Shown piece by piece: positions 1 to 8,797 of a stretch of 64,000 bases of DNA; within the stretch, counting starts at the first letter, position 1; every line of letters starts with the position of its first letter. The position numbers and the translations under genes are program-made. The DNA lies in assembly GCF_000686725.1 (NCBI RefSeq), contig NZ_JMLK01000011.1:1-64000 (forward strand), given 5' to 3'. The DNA comes from Clostridium akagii DSM 12554. Its GTDB lineage: Bacteria > Bacillota > Clostridia > Clostridiales > Clostridiaceae. The notes beneath the pieces are model-generated. The model did not search any database. It saw only the letters and a program-made list of their open reading frames with translations, and was not told where the DNA came from.

Positions 1-207
1 TGCTTATTGGTTTGGGCATGATGTTATAAACTTCTAAGCCTTCTATTGTGCTACAATGCATACTTAATAAATCTGCAAGATCTTCTTGTCTTAAGTTATG
101 GGTATATCTTAATTTGATGATTTTTCAGCAATAGTTGTCTCTGGTAATCCTTTATACAGTTCTTTATATAGGTAAAAAACCTTGCTTGTAAATATTCTCC
201 TAATTGG
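1..207 (-). pseudogene. XRE-type helix-turn-helix regulator remnant, runs off the left edge
   Basis: Read on the minus strand, about 205 to 1 gives a broken HTH-like protein. One frame carries YLYKELYKGLPETTIAEK, then a one-base frameshift near 110 leads into IIKLRYTHNLRQEDLADLL, followed by a sequence ending NIMPKPIS. The RQEDLADLL...STIEGLE pattern is the first two helices of an XRE/Cro-type HTH. A second frame slip lies near 165. The C-terminal part is outside the window. No usable start codon was found. It abuts the yabG fragment tail to tail. A pseudogene is the safest call; the exact subfamily is unknown. Confidence 0.5.
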
Positions 208-210
208 CGT

Positions 211-441
211 ACTTTGGTTCAGTCTGCTGGAGCGAATTTTGCAAGTTCACCTGAACGAGTACTAATACATTGCCTTGATCCGGTTTTTGTATGCCAAAAG
301 GTGGCATATACGAACATTGGAGAAGTTGTTAACATACAGGACGTTGTAAAAAATACAATAACGGGTGTAAAAGGGGTTGGAAGGGTTCAAACACGAGGTA
401 AGTGCAGAGAAGGATATCCAAAATCTATATTCGTTAGATAA
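211..441 (+). pseudogene. yabG: yabG 3' fragment, copy A (sporulation protease C-terminus)
   Basis: The reading frame encodes about 76 residues matching the remembered C-terminus of YabG: AGANFASSPERVLIH, LDPVFV, then VVKNTITGVKGVG and QTRGKCREGYPKS. Intact YabG is close to 290 residues and cleaves spore coat and cortex-lysis proteins during sporulation, so only the last quarter remains. Upstream sequence belongs to a minus-strand regulator remnant, so the junction is near 211. The 3' end, stop codon and a downstream hairpin survive. A second fragment lies 21.5 kb away beside veg. The family identification rests on recalled B. subtilis YabG sequence. Confidence 0.75.
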
Positions 442-480
442 ACAGAGTTTCATGGCAAATAAAACCATGAGACTCTGTTT
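441..480 (+). terminator. Hairpin after yabG copy A
   Basis: Arms aacagagtttcatgg and ccatgagactctgtt form a stem starting at the yabG stop codon. The following tail is only moderately T-rich. The 441-722 gap holds this hairpin and an AT-rich stretch leading to cheW; nothing else was recognised. Confidence 0.6.
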
Positions 481-722
481 ATAAATATGGGTTTAATCAC
501 ACATATTGCTATCCGAACTCCGATGTTCTAATAAATGAATAGGATATATCCAAATTATTCACAAAAAAATATCAATGTAATTGGTGGTATTAATAGAAAA
601 TAAAAGAAATTTAAAGGAAATCTATATACAATATATGGAGCAATTGGTTAAAATGGATATTTTATTTAATAATATATATTATATATTAAAATTTGTAAAA
701 ATACGAAAGGAGTTGTGTTAAT

Positions 723-1181
723 TTGAGTTATTGTCAGTTAGTTGTATTTAACTTGGGATTGGAAGAGTATGCGGTTGATATTTCTTGTGCTAAAGAAATA
801 ATTCGAATACCCAAATTCACAAAAATACCTAATGTGCCATCATTCATTGAAGGTGTCATTAATCTAAGAGGTAAAGTAATTCCTATTTTTGACCTTAAGA
901 AAAGATTTGGACTAGGTCAATCTGAGAGAAATACTGATAACCGATTATTGATACTTGAACTAGATGACATGAAGGTGGGCATTATTGTTGATGATGTGTC
1001 TGAGGTTATTAGCATTGATGAAGAATCAATTCAAAATCTAAATTCTGAAATTGTAGGCATCAGCAAAAATAGTATACGAGGTATCAGTATAATTGATCAA
1101 AGAATAATTATATTATTGAACGTTATAAACCTTAAATCTGAAATTTTTAAATATAATTTAGGAAAGGAATTGGTATCATAA
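723..1181 (+). CDS. cheW: CheW-like chemotaxis coupling protein
   Basis: A 152-residue protein consisting of a single CheW domain. Visible hallmarks are the N-terminal VVFNLGLEEYAVDI strand, IPNVPSFIEGVINLRGKVIPIFDL in the middle and a VGIIVDDVSEV strand. CheW scaffolds bridge chemoreceptors to the kinase CheA at the membrane or in soluble clusters. The start is TTG, chosen because GGAG lies at 709-712. The next gene encodes a chemoreceptor, so the two probably work together. No cheA, cheY or cheR is nearby, so this is an orphan adaptor feeding a kinase encoded elsewhere. Confidence 0.88.
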   Translation: MSYCQLVVFNLGLEEYAVDISCAKEIIRIPKFTKIPNVPSFIEGVINLRGKVIPIFDLKKRFGLGQSERNTDNRLLILELDDMKVGIIVDDVSEVISIDEESIQNLNSEIVGISKNSIRGISIIDQRIIILLNVINLKSEIFKYNLGKELVS

Positions 1182-1242
1182 TTTCAATAAAATGCAATGA
1201 ATTATTAGTGAGTGAAAATATATACATGGGGGAAATTATATT

Positions 1243-2286
1243 ATGATAAAAAAAAATAGTAATGGTGAAATTGATATAGACTCATTGGAAATAAAAGATG
1301 TTATGGATATTACAATACTTCAGAAATTTCAAGATAATTTTGCGAACAGTACGAATTTAGCTAGCGTTACTGTAAATAGAGATGGTAAATCTGTAACAAA
1401 ACCAAGTTCCTACACAAATTTTTGTTCAAATCTTACACAATCTACAACCACTGGTGAATCTAGATGTGCCGAATCCCATAAAAAAGGTGGTGAAGAAGCA
1501 ACACGACTAGGAAAACCATATGTCTATACCTGTCATGCAGGACTTATTGACTTTGCAGCACCAATACTTCTAAATGGTAAATCCATAGGATCAATACTAG
1601 GTGGCCAAGTCCTCTTATCAGATCCAGTTGAAGCAAACTTTAGAAAAATTGCAACGGAACTAGGTGTGAATGAAGATGAATATGTAAAAGCTTCAAACAA
1701 CGTAAATAAATCAGCTGAAAAGAATGTACAGGCTGGAGCGGAAGTTTTATTTATAGTAGCAAATGCACTGGTAAAAATAGGCTATGAAGGATTGCTTATA
1801 AGCACTGTTACAAATAATCTTGCTGATAATTTTAGCCAAATTTCTGCTACCATGGAAGAACTTGCTGCCTCATCTATAAATGTAAGTAGCAATCAGCATG
1901 TTTTAAACGATGAAATAAATAGAGTAAAAGATATATCTAAAGAAATAAATACAATACTAGATTCCATAAAAAGTATAGCTGATGAAACAAAGATGCTTGG
2001 TTTGAATGCTGCTATAGAAGCGGCTCGTGCTGGCGATGCTGGTAAAGGTTTTGGAGTTGTGGCCACTGAAATTAGAGCTTTATCTCAAAGTTCAAAAGAA
2101 ACCGCTTTAACAATTTCTGATCTTACTAAAAAGATACAGGAATCTGTAGATAAAACCTTAGACACTGCTAATTCTACATTAGAGACTACTGAGCAACAGA
2201 CATCCGCTATCCAAGAAGTTTCTGCTAACATTCAAGAAGTTTCTACTCTAGCAGATTCACTGAATGACATGGCAAACTCTAAATAA
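1243..2286 (+). CDS. Soluble methyl-accepting chemotaxis protein with PocR sensory domain
   Basis: 347 residues. Residues about 16-180 resemble the PocR ligand-binding domain, with conserved cysteines in NFCSNLTQ, SRCAESHKKGG and YTCHAGLIDFAAPI. Residues about 195-347 form the coiled signalling hairpin, whose tip carries DETKMLGLNAAIEAARAGDA. No transmembrane segment is visible, so it should be cytoplasmic. PocR domains bind small molecules such as diols or hydrocarbon derivatives in characterised regulators; the ligand here is unknown. The protein ends soon after the hairpin and lacks a C-terminal CheR-tethering pentapeptide. RBS GGGGGA precedes ATG. It lies 61 bases after cheW. Confidence 0.9.
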   Translation: MIKKNSNGEIDIDSLEIKDVMDITILQKFQDNFANSTNLASVTVNRDGKSVTKPSSYTNFCSNLTQSTTTGESRCAESHKKGGEEATRLGKPYVYTCHAGLIDFAAPILLNGKSIGSILGGQVLLSDPVEANFRKIATELGVNEDEYVKASNNVNKSAEKNVQAGAEVLFIVANALVKIGYEGLLISTVTNNLADNFSQISATMEELAASSINVSSNQHVLNDEINRVKDISKEINTILDSIKSIADETKMLGLNAAIEAARAGDAGKGFGVVATEIRALSQSSKETALTISDLTKKIQESVDKTLDTANSTLETTEQQTSAIQEVSANIQEVSTLADSLNDMANSK

Positions 2287-2325
2287 GAAAGATGAAATAA
2301 TAAATATAGCAATTCATACAACAAT

Positions 2326-2369
2326 AAACAAGCATATTTCTAAAAATGATTTTAGAAATATGCTTGTTT
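2326..2369 (+). terminator. Rho-independent terminator after the chemoreceptor
   Basis: An almost perfect inverted repeat, arms aaacaagcatatttctaaaa and its complement, with a four-base loop; the tail is short (ttt g tt). It ends the cheW-chemoreceptor unit. Confidence 0.8.
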
Positions 2370-2389
2370 GTTAGCGGGATACAACCCAA

Positions 2390-2490
2390 AAAACTGACAA
2401 AAACCACTCTAAGGAAAATGGTATTGGCTTAACGTAGTCAAAAGTTTTGAGCTATTGCTATTTATATCCTTAGCGTGAGGCTTGTCGGAA
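2390..2490. repeat. Structured inverted-repeat element, copy R1
   Basis: The left arm ctgacaaaaaccactctaagga and the right arm, whose complement is ccgacaagcctcacgctaagga, can pair into one long irregular stem. The same arm consensus, CYGACAA-N3-YCAC-N2-TAAGGA, occurs again at 12118 and in part at 10600. It lies between a terminator and the HD-GYP gene. It lacks the conserved cores of c-di-GMP riboswitches, so it is listed as a repeat of unknown function. Confidence 0.5.
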
Positions 2491-2537
2491 ATGATGGCAG
2501 AACCAATAATATAGTAACCATGTTGAGAGGGAGTTAA

Positions 2538-3617
2538 ATGAGATATGTATTAATTAAATATATAAGAGAAGGTATGATTCTAGGTAAAACATTATATGGT
2601 GATAATGGCGAAATTCTTTTAACAAAAGGAACATCCATTAATTTATTATATGTAAAAATACTTATTCGCTTAGGTTACAGTGGAATCTACATTAGAGATG
2701 AACTATCTGAAGATATTACTGTAACGGAAATTATTAGTGATGCGTTAAGGATGAGAACAATGAAGTCAATAAAAAATTTAATGAGACCCAATATAAAAGA
2801 AGACGAAATAAAATCATCTCTTAAAGTTATTGAAGTGTTAACGAAAAATATTGTTGATGAAATATCATGTAACAAAGATATTATAGTTAATATGATAGAT
2901 TTAAAAGTAGCTAGTGAGTACACATTTTATCATTCTGTAAATGTTTGTGTAATATCAATGGTATTAGGTTCAGCTCTTAAATTAAGAAAAAAGGATTTAT
3001 ATTTGTTAGGTATAGCCTCGTTATTACATGATATAGGTAAAATATATACACCCAATGAGATATTAGATAAACCTTCCAAATTAACTTATGAAGAGTTCGA
3101 AACAATAAAACTACATTCTGAAAATGGATATAGATATGTAAAAAAGTATTTGAATATACATACTAAAGTTTCTATGGGTATATATGAGCATCATGAAAGG
3201 TATGATGGTACAGGCTATCCATTAAATATAAAATGGGAAAAAATATCATTGTTTGGGCGTATAATATCAATTGCTGATGTATATGATGCACTTGTATCTG
3301 ATAGACCGTATAGAAAAGGCATTTTACCATCTGAAGCTGTAGAGTACATTATGGGTGGTGGTGGTACTATGTTTGACCAGCATTTAGTGAGAACCTTTTC
3401 TGATAGAATATCATGTTACCCAATAGGCACTTGTGTAATCTTAAGCAATAGTTTAATAGGAATAGTGGTTGAGAATTATTCCGGTTATTCTTTAAGACCT
3501 TTAGTAAAAATCATACAGTATGAGGATAAATTAGTAACACCATACTTAATAAATCTTAAGGAATCAAACTATAATGTTACTATCGTAGGTATGACGGATG
3601 CATTGTTATTCCGATAA
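2538..3617 (+). CDS. HD-GYP domain protein, probable c-di-GMP phosphodiesterase
   Basis: 359 residues. An N-terminal region of about 120 residues (RYVLIKYIREGMILGKTLY) resembles the DUF3391-like lead of many HD-GYP proteins. The HD-GYP domain follows: His164-Asp165 in LLHDIGK, His218-His219, and Gly226-Tyr227-Pro228 in DGTGYP. All metal-binding and signature residues are present, so it should hydrolyse cyclic di-GMP to pGpG or GMP. A C-terminal 70-residue region after the domain is not recognised. There is no membrane segment. RBS GAGGGAG precedes ATG. Its position after the chemotaxis genes fits a motility or sessility switch. Confidence 0.9.
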   Translation: MRYVLIKYIREGMILGKTLYGDNGEILLTKGTSINLLYVKILIRLGYSGIYIRDELSEDITVTEIISDALRMRTMKSIKNLMRPNIKEDEIKSSLKVIEVLTKNIVDEISCNKDIIVNMIDLKVASEYTFYHSVNVCVISMVLGSALKLRKKDLYLLGIASLLHDIGKIYTPNEILDKPSKLTYEEFETIKLHSENGYRYVKKYLNIHTKVSMGIYEHHERYDGTGYPLNIKWEKISLFGRIISIADVYDALVSDRPYRKGILPSEAVEYIMGGGGTMFDQHLVRTFSDRISCYPIGTCVILSNSLIGIVVENYSGYSLRPLVKIIQYEDKLVTPYLINLKESNYNVTIVGMTDALLFR

Positions 3618-3792
3618 ATGGATGTATTTTAGAATTTTTAACTGCCTAATTCAACATATTGGATCAAGCATTGGATAATATTTCAGCTGATATTTTTCTT
3701 CCTTTTTCGAGTAGTACAATAGGGGATACCGTTAAGCATCGACAAAACATGCAATTAAATAAATGTAGAAACTTCATTAGAACTTATACATT

Positions 3793-3837
3793 AAAAAATC
3801 TTCTATAAACATATTTACTGTTTATAGAAGATTTTTT
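3793..3837 (+). terminator. Terminator after HD-GYP gene; rest of the 3618-3941 gap
   Basis: Arms aaaaaatcttctataaac and gtttatagaagatttttt form a strong stem with built-in A and T runs, usable in both directions. The 3618-3792 part contains a short minus-strand stretch reading VSPIVLLEKGRKISAEILSNA in one frame, possibly a decayed gene end, but no family could be assigned. Confidence 0.8.
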
Positions 3838-3941
3838 GGTGAATTGAAAGATATTAACTTTAACTTTGTATATATAAATCTTAAAATCCTTATAAATGGT
3901 ACCTATACTATTTAATAGAACATAAAGGGAGGATGAATAAA

Positions 3942-4133
3942 ATGTCAAATTATATTTTGAAAACAAAAAGTCTTTGTAGAAAATTCAAGAACCAATCAGC
4001 AGTAAATAATGTTTCAATTTCTGTTGAGGAGAATTCTGTTTACGGTCCACTGGGGCCTAATGGTGCTGGAAAATCAACCACACTAAAAATGATTACTGGT
4101 ATTCTTAGACCAACTTCGGGAGAAATCATATAA
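3942..4133 (+). pseudogene. ABC transporter ATP-binding protein, N-terminal fragment only
   Basis: The first 63 residues of an export-type ABC ATPase: KTKSLCRKFKNQSAVNNVS, the Walker A motif GPNGAGKST, then MITGILRPTSGEI followed by a stop. The Q-loop, signature motif, Walker B and H-loop are all missing, so it cannot be active. A full subunit is about 230-310 residues. The ATG at 3942 has AAGGGAGG at 3925-3932; the ATG at 3933 is too close to that site. The sequence runs directly into a fragment of a different protein, which suggests one internal deletion. Confidence 0.85.
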
Positions 4134-4134
4134 T

Positions 4135-4392
4135 GTTATCCCAAAAAGTTGTCTTTACGATGAAAATGGGACTGATTATATATACGAGGTTAGTTCTAGA
4201 AACGGAGCACTTGGCGAAGAAGACTATGTACAAAAAATTCAAGTACAGGTAGGTGTTTCTGATTCCTTAAATTGTTCAATCAAGGCAGCGTCAGATTTGT
4301 CTAAAGGCATCTATGGAATTGTAACTAATACTTCTAAACCCATTGAGGATAATGATGAAGTAAAGCCCATTTTCTCATCTGCAACGGGGTGA
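4135..4392 (+). pseudogene. C-terminal fragment of an efflux membrane-fusion (adaptor) protein
   Basis: Immediately after the truncated ATPase, in another frame, about 85 residues read VIPKSCLYDENGTDYIYEV ... VQKIQVQVGVSDSL ... LSKGIYGIV, ending in TGA at 4390-4392. This resembles the membrane-proximal end of HlyD/MacA-type adaptors ("P..al....g..yVyvv...v.v..G"). No start codon or N-terminal part exists. The stop overlaps the next start as GTGA, suggesting that adaptor and membrane protein were once translationally coupled. Assignment is by pattern only. Confidence 0.5.
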
Positions 4393-5352
4393 GCGGCGTG
4401 AATATAATCAAATTAACAAGGAACAGATTAATAATAAGTTTAAGTATTTTAATTGTTTTAATAGTAGCAACTGGTTATCTTAATTTTATGTTAAGTAATA
4501 GTGTTTTAGATGTAATAGAATATAAAAATAATAGTAATATTACTGGCATTACCTTTGATGAACTTAACAAGGTAAAAAAACAGTATGGAGAGCTTAAACT
4601 TACATGTTATAAGGAAAATATGGCAAGTGTAACAAATAAATATGGAATTTCACCACAAAAAGAAATTAAAATTGTACAGTGCTGCAGAAGATGGATATGA
4701 AAGAGTTTATATTCCCTACACTTCATATACAAGTCAGGATAAAAATGATAGTTCTTTTCTAGACATAATGACCACAAGAGAAACAAAAGATTATGATGAT
4801 AAGGATATAGACACTAAGCTTAGTAAAGTTTTAGGAGATAAATTATCTTTATATAAATCTGTAGATTATACAGCTACAAAAAAAATAATATATGAAAATA
4901 TAAGAATATTGTTTTTTATAATAGGGATTTTTATAATTGTCTTTCTAATAAAAATCATAACAAAATTCATTGGAGATGTTGTCATATTTTCAAAGGAAAA
5001 AATGAAGGGCGACTATTTAAATGGTGTGCTAAAAAATAATAGAAAAAAATTTTTATCTTTTGCGTGTAAGATATTCATATGCCTTCTAGGAATTGCAGTT
5101 ATATTTAATTTGATTAAATTTAATTTGGTTATTCCTCCTAAGTATTTACCTTCAGATAACATTTTTGATTTGGACTTTTATAAGAAAACAATAATTTCAA
5201 ATATTCAGTTAAACAATGCAAATGAAAATGGAGTAAGCAATGTATATAATAGATATTTAACTATTGTGAGTAATATAGAGAAAATTATATTTTTAGCACA
5301 ACTATTGATATTGGTAACAATCAATGTAAATTATAGAGCCTTAAACATTTAA
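4389..5352 (+). pseudogene. ABC-type membrane protein broken by a frameshift
   Basis: Two overlapping frames, 4389-4700 and 4642-5352, together make one protein of about 320 residues. The shift lies near 4670-4685, where ISPQKEIKI in frame one continues as KLYSAAEDGYERVYIP in frame two. The N-terminus has a membrane segment (IISLSILIVLIVATGYL); the second part has segments near 4905-4965 and 5050-5110 and a last one near 5290-5330. It is probably the membrane component of the same decayed efflux operon. No catalytic motif was seen. A sequencing error in the A-run at the shift is the alternative. Confidence 0.6.
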
Positions 5353-5545
5353 AAAAATAATCATAATGCTTAAATGAAAAAATGTAATTCTAGAGCTTTT
5401 GATAAAAAAGTCAGTGTATCACTATTTTTCATATATTATTATTTAATAACTGTTGTTTAATAATAATTAAAGTGATATAATTTATTGCAAGAATAAAAAT
5501 ATTCTAAATTTTAAAAAAATTAAAGGACGAAAGGAAGTTAACATC

Positions 5546-7222
5546 ATGATTTATAATCTTCTTGTTGGTGGAGCAGCTGGACAAGGCATGGAAACACTTG
5601 CTTCGATATTAGAAAAGCTTTTAAAGAGAAAAGGTTTTGAGACTTTTACAATCCAAGATTACATGTCTAGGGTCAGAGGTGGACATAATTTCTTTCAAAT
5701 AAGGTTTGGAAATGAAGACATAAGCTCCCATTGTAATGAAATTGATGGAATTATAGCTTTAAATACAGAGACAATTAAATTACATATAGATGATTTAAAA
5801 AGTACGGGTTTTGTTATTTCAGACGAAGAAATAGATTACAAAGATGACAGAGTGTATAAACTTCCTTTGAAAGCTTTAGCTAAAACCATTGGTAATCCTA
5901 AAGTGTTTGGTAGTATTGCCCTTGGAGCTGTTTTAAAATTGTTTAATCAAGATTTGAGTTTTGTGGAAGAACTGTTAAATGAGAAATTCAAGAAAGAGGT
6001 TGCTGATAAAAATTTAGATGCTTTTAAAATTGGATATAAGCAAGTTTCTTCAAAATATGAGGTGCAGGCAAAAGGTAAAGATAAGAGTATTTTAATAAAT
6101 GGTAATGATGCTATAGCACTAGGTACACTGGCTGCGGGTTGTAAATTTTATTCTGCTTACCCAATGACACCTTCTACAAGTATTATGAATTACCTGGCAT
6201 CAAAAATGAAAGAGGCTGAAATTGTTGTAGAACAAGCTGAAGACGAAATAGCCGCTATTAATATGGCTATTGGTGCATCTTATGCAGGAGCACGTGCAAT
6301 GACTGGTACTTCTGGTGGTGGATTCGCACTTATGGTTGAAGCTGTGGGATTAGCCGCTATGCAAGAGGTACCTCTTGTAATAGCAGAAATACAAAGACCA
6401 GGTCCCGTCACTGGACTGCCAACTAGAACAGAACAGGCCGACCTGAAATTTGTTATTTCATCAACACCAGGAGAGATTCCTAAAATGGTTATTGCATTAA
6501 AGGAACCAGAGGATGCATTTTATCAGACTATGAGGGCATTTAATCTTGCGGATAAATATCAAATTCCAGTGATTTTACTTGGAGACCAATTTCTTGCTGA
6601 TAGTATTAGAACTGTTAAGCCTTTTGATTTCACTAAAGTTAAGATTGAGCGACATTTAAGTGATGAGAAAATTGCAAAAGAAACAGAATACAAACGATAT
6701 TTATTAACAAAAACAGGTGTTTCTCCTAGAATAATTCCTGGTAGAACCCCTGGAAAAACTGTTTTAGTAGATAGTGATGAACATGATGAATGGGGACATA
6801 TTACTGAGGCAGCAGATGTTAGAATAGCAATGAATGATAAGAGACTTAGAAAAATGAATTATTTAAAAGAAGAAATACTTGAACCAGAATACTTAGGTGA
6901 AGAAAAGATTGATACCTTGTTAGTTGGCTGGGGTTCATTATATAGTCCAATTAAAGAGGCAGTTAAGCTTCTTAATGCTTCAGGGAAAACTAAGTATGGT
7001 GCTTTAGTGTTTGGAGATATTTGGCCATTACCAACCAAACTTCTTATTGATAAGGCATCAAAAGCTAAAAAGCTTATTAATATTGAACAAAATGCTACTG
7101 GTCAACTTGCTCAGCTTATAAGAGAAAATACTGGAATAGAAATTAAAAACAATATTTTAAGGTATGACGGAAGACCATTAAGTGCTGAAGACATAATTAA
7201 TAAACTAAAGGAGGTTTTGTAA
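5546..7222 (+). CDS. korA: 2-oxoacid:ferredoxin oxidoreductase, fused gamma-alpha subunit
   Basis: 558 residues. Residues 1 to about 165 are the gamma domain, starting with the nucleotide-loop-like GGAAGQGMETLASIL and containing SRVRGGHN. Residues about 185-558 are the pyrimidine-binding alpha part (GNDAIALGTLAAGCKFYSAY, PMTPSTSIM, EQAEDEIAAINMAIGASYAG). With the beta subunit next door it converts a 2-oxoacid plus CoA to acyl-CoA, CO2 and reduced ferredoxin. The KorA type usually prefers 2-oxoglutarate, but branched 2-oxoacids cannot be excluded. RBS AAGGAAG precedes ATG. It precedes korB by one base. Confidence 0.9.
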   Translation: MIYNLLVGGAAGQGMETLASILEKLLKRKGFETFTIQDYMSRVRGGHNFFQIRFGNEDISSHCNEIDGIIALNTETIKLHIDDLKSTGFVISDEEIDYKDDRVYKLPLKALAKTIGNPKVFGSIALGAVLKLFNQDLSFVEELLNEKFKKEVADKNLDAFKIGYKQVSSKYEVQAKGKDKSILINGNDAIALGTLAAGCKFYSAYPMTPSTSIMNYLASKMKEAEIVVEQAEDEIAAINMAIGASYAGARAMTGTSGGGFALMVEAVGLAAMQEVPLVIAEIQRPGPVTGLPTRTEQADLKFVISSTPGEIPKMVIALKEPEDAFYQTMRAFNLADKYQIPVILLGDQFLADSIRTVKPFDFTKVKIERHLSDEKIAKETEYKRYLLTKTGVSPRIIPGRTPGKTVLVDSDEHDEWGHITEAADVRIAMNDKRLRKMNYLKEEILEPEYLGEEKIDTLLVGWGSLYSPIKEAVKLLNASGKTKYGALVFGDIWPLPTKLLIDKASKAKKLINIEQNATGQLAQLIRENTGIEIKNNILRYDGRPLSAEDIINKLKEVL

Positions 7223-7223
7223 A

Positions 7224-8084
7224 ATGAGTGATTGCAAAGATTGTGAAATTTTAACATCAGAAACAGCATGGTGCCCAGGATGTGGAGACTTAAATATACT
7301 TGATGTTTTAAAACAAAGCCTTACAGAACTTGATAAACAACCTCATCAAGTACTTATTGTTGGTGGGATAGGACAAGCTGCTAAAACTGCACAGTATATA
7401 AATACTAATGGGTTTTGTGGTCTTCATGGAAGATCATTGCCACCAGCAGTTGCTGCAAAAATTGTTAATAAGGATTTGACCGTAATTGTTGATACAGGAG
7501 ATGGCGATTCTTATGGAGAAGGAGGAAATCATTTTTTACACAATATCAGAAGAAATGTTGATATAACTCATTTTGTACACGACAATCAAATTTATGGTTT
7601 AACAAAGGGTCAAGCATCTCCAACTACTGATTTTGGTCATGTTACAGAAGTGCAGCCTTTTGGTTCTAACAATATTCCTATGAATCCAGTTTTACTTGCT
7701 ATTACCCTTGGCGCTGGTTTTGTAGCAAGAGCTTTCAGCAGTGATAAAGAGGGCCTTAAAGAAATAATGAAACAAGCAATAAACCATAAAGGTTATGCTC
7801 TAGTTGATATACTTCAACCTTGTATAAGTTTTAATAAAATAAATACCTATATGTGGTATAAAAAAAGAGTTTATAACTTAGAAGAAGGTTATGATCCAAC
7901 AAATAAGTTAAAGGCAATAGAGAAAGCTATGGAATGGGGAGATAAGATTCCTTTAGGCATATTATACCGAGAAGAAAAACCGGATTTTCAAGATAAGCTA
8001 GATTTTTTAAAAAATGGTGAATCGCTCGTGAGCAGTGAAGTTGATTTAAATAAAATAGGTGGATTTATGGACGACTTTCAATAA
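7224..8084 (+). CDS. korB: 2-oxoacid:ferredoxin oxidoreductase, beta (TPP-binding) subunit
   Basis: 286 residues. The AWCPGCGD motif near the start and the thiamine diphosphate motif GDGDSYGEGGNHFLHNIRRN mark the beta subunit of KorAB-type enzymes. Cysteines in CPGC and CKDC, with later ones, are suited to hold the single 4Fe-4S cluster of this class. It follows korA after one base, and AAAGGAGG lies within the korA end, so the pair is cotranscribed and translated in equal amounts. No delta ferredoxin subunit is adjacent. The following FMN reductase could be in the same transcript. Confidence 0.92.
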   Translation: MSDCKDCEILTSETAWCPGCGDLNILDVLKQSLTELDKQPHQVLIVGGIGQAAKTAQYINTNGFCGLHGRSLPPAVAAKIVNKDLTVIVDTGDGDSYGEGGNHFLHNIRRNVDITHFVHDNQIYGLTKGQASPTTDFGHVTEVQPFGSNNIPMNPVLLAITLGAGFVARAFSSDKEGLKEIMKQAINHKGYALVDILQPCISFNKINTYMWYKKRVYNLEEGYDPTNKLKAIEKAMEWGDKIPLGILYREEKPDFQDKLDFLKNGESLVSSEVDLNKIGGFMDDFQ

Positions 8085-8120
8085 TGAGTAAAAATAAAAT
8101 TAAAAAAGGAATGATTATAT

Positions 8121-8690
8121 ATGGAAATAAAGAAAATCGGAATTATCGTAGGGAGTCTTCGCAAAGAATCATTTAGTAGGAAGATTGCTAAAATATTAAT
8201 GAAACTATCTCCTAAAACTTTTGACGTGGAGGAAGTGGATATAAGTGAACTTTCAATTTTCAACCAAGATTTTGATGATGAAGGCAATACACCAACATCA
8301 TGGACAACTTTCCGCAAGCAGATTGAAAAATATGACGGCATTATTTTTGTAACGCCGGAATACAATCGATCAGTGCCAGCTGTACTTAAGAATGCCATAG
8401 ATATAGGATCACGGCCATATGGAAAAAATGTATGGGATGGTATACCAGGTGCAGTGGTAAGTGTATCACCAGGTGCATTAAGTGCTTTCGGAGCAAACCA
8501 TCATTTAAGACAATCATTGGTATTCTTAAACATTCCAACTATGCAGCAACCAGAGGCTTATATAGGAAATGTTGCCACACTTTTAGATGAGAATGGTGAC
8601 CTAACTAATGAGAGAACTCAGGAGTTCTTACAGATATTCATAGATGCATTTGTAAACTGGGTTGACACAAATGCACGTAAGAAGTCATGA
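8121..8690 (+). CDS. NADPH-dependent FMN reductase family protein
   Basis: 189 residues with the flavodoxin-like fold of the chromate/azo/quinone reductase family. The FMN phosphate loop GSLRKESFSRK is at residues 11-21, and PEYNRSVPAVLKNAIDIGSRP is the family's flavin-contact and dimer motif. The product should transfer electrons from NAD(P)H through FMN to quinones, chromate or similar acceptors; the substrate is not readable. It starts 36 bases after korB, with AAAGGAA upstream, and may share the korAB transcript. A strong terminator follows. Confidence 0.9.
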   Translation: MEIKKIGIIVGSLRKESFSRKIAKILMKLSPKTFDVEEVDISELSIFNQDFDDEGNTPTSWTTFRKQIEKYDGIIFVTPEYNRSVPAVLKNAIDIGSRPYGKNVWDGIPGAVVSVSPGALSAFGANHHLRQSLVFLNIPTMQQPEAYIGNVATLLDENGDLTNERTQEFLQIFIDAFVNWVDTNARKKS

Positions 8691-8751
8691 TAATATTCAA
8701 TTAATTAAAAAAATGTTTAGATTCTAAGCATGTGACTGGTAATTCAGGCAG

Positions 8752-8797
8752 GGCTTAGATAGATTAACACAAGTTAATCTATCTAAGTCCTTTTTTT
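8752..8797. terminator. Bidirectional terminator between convergent genes
   Basis: Arms ggcttagatagattaac and gttaatctatctaagtcc with an acaa loop and seven T's. The right arm overlaps the stop codon end of the minus-strand MFS gene, so the hairpin can serve both transcripts. Confidence 0.9.

Noticed and set aside
262-468. Minus-strand 68-residue frame over yabG copy A, with a counterpart over copy B
   Set aside because: The resemblance between the two antisense frames follows from the conserved sense strand, which encodes a recognisable YabG end.
2373-2537. A c-di-GMP riboswitch upstream of the HD-GYP gene
   Set aside because: The GEMM-I core and the class II pseudoknot signature were not found. 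The structure is explained by the repeat arms shared with 12.1 kb.
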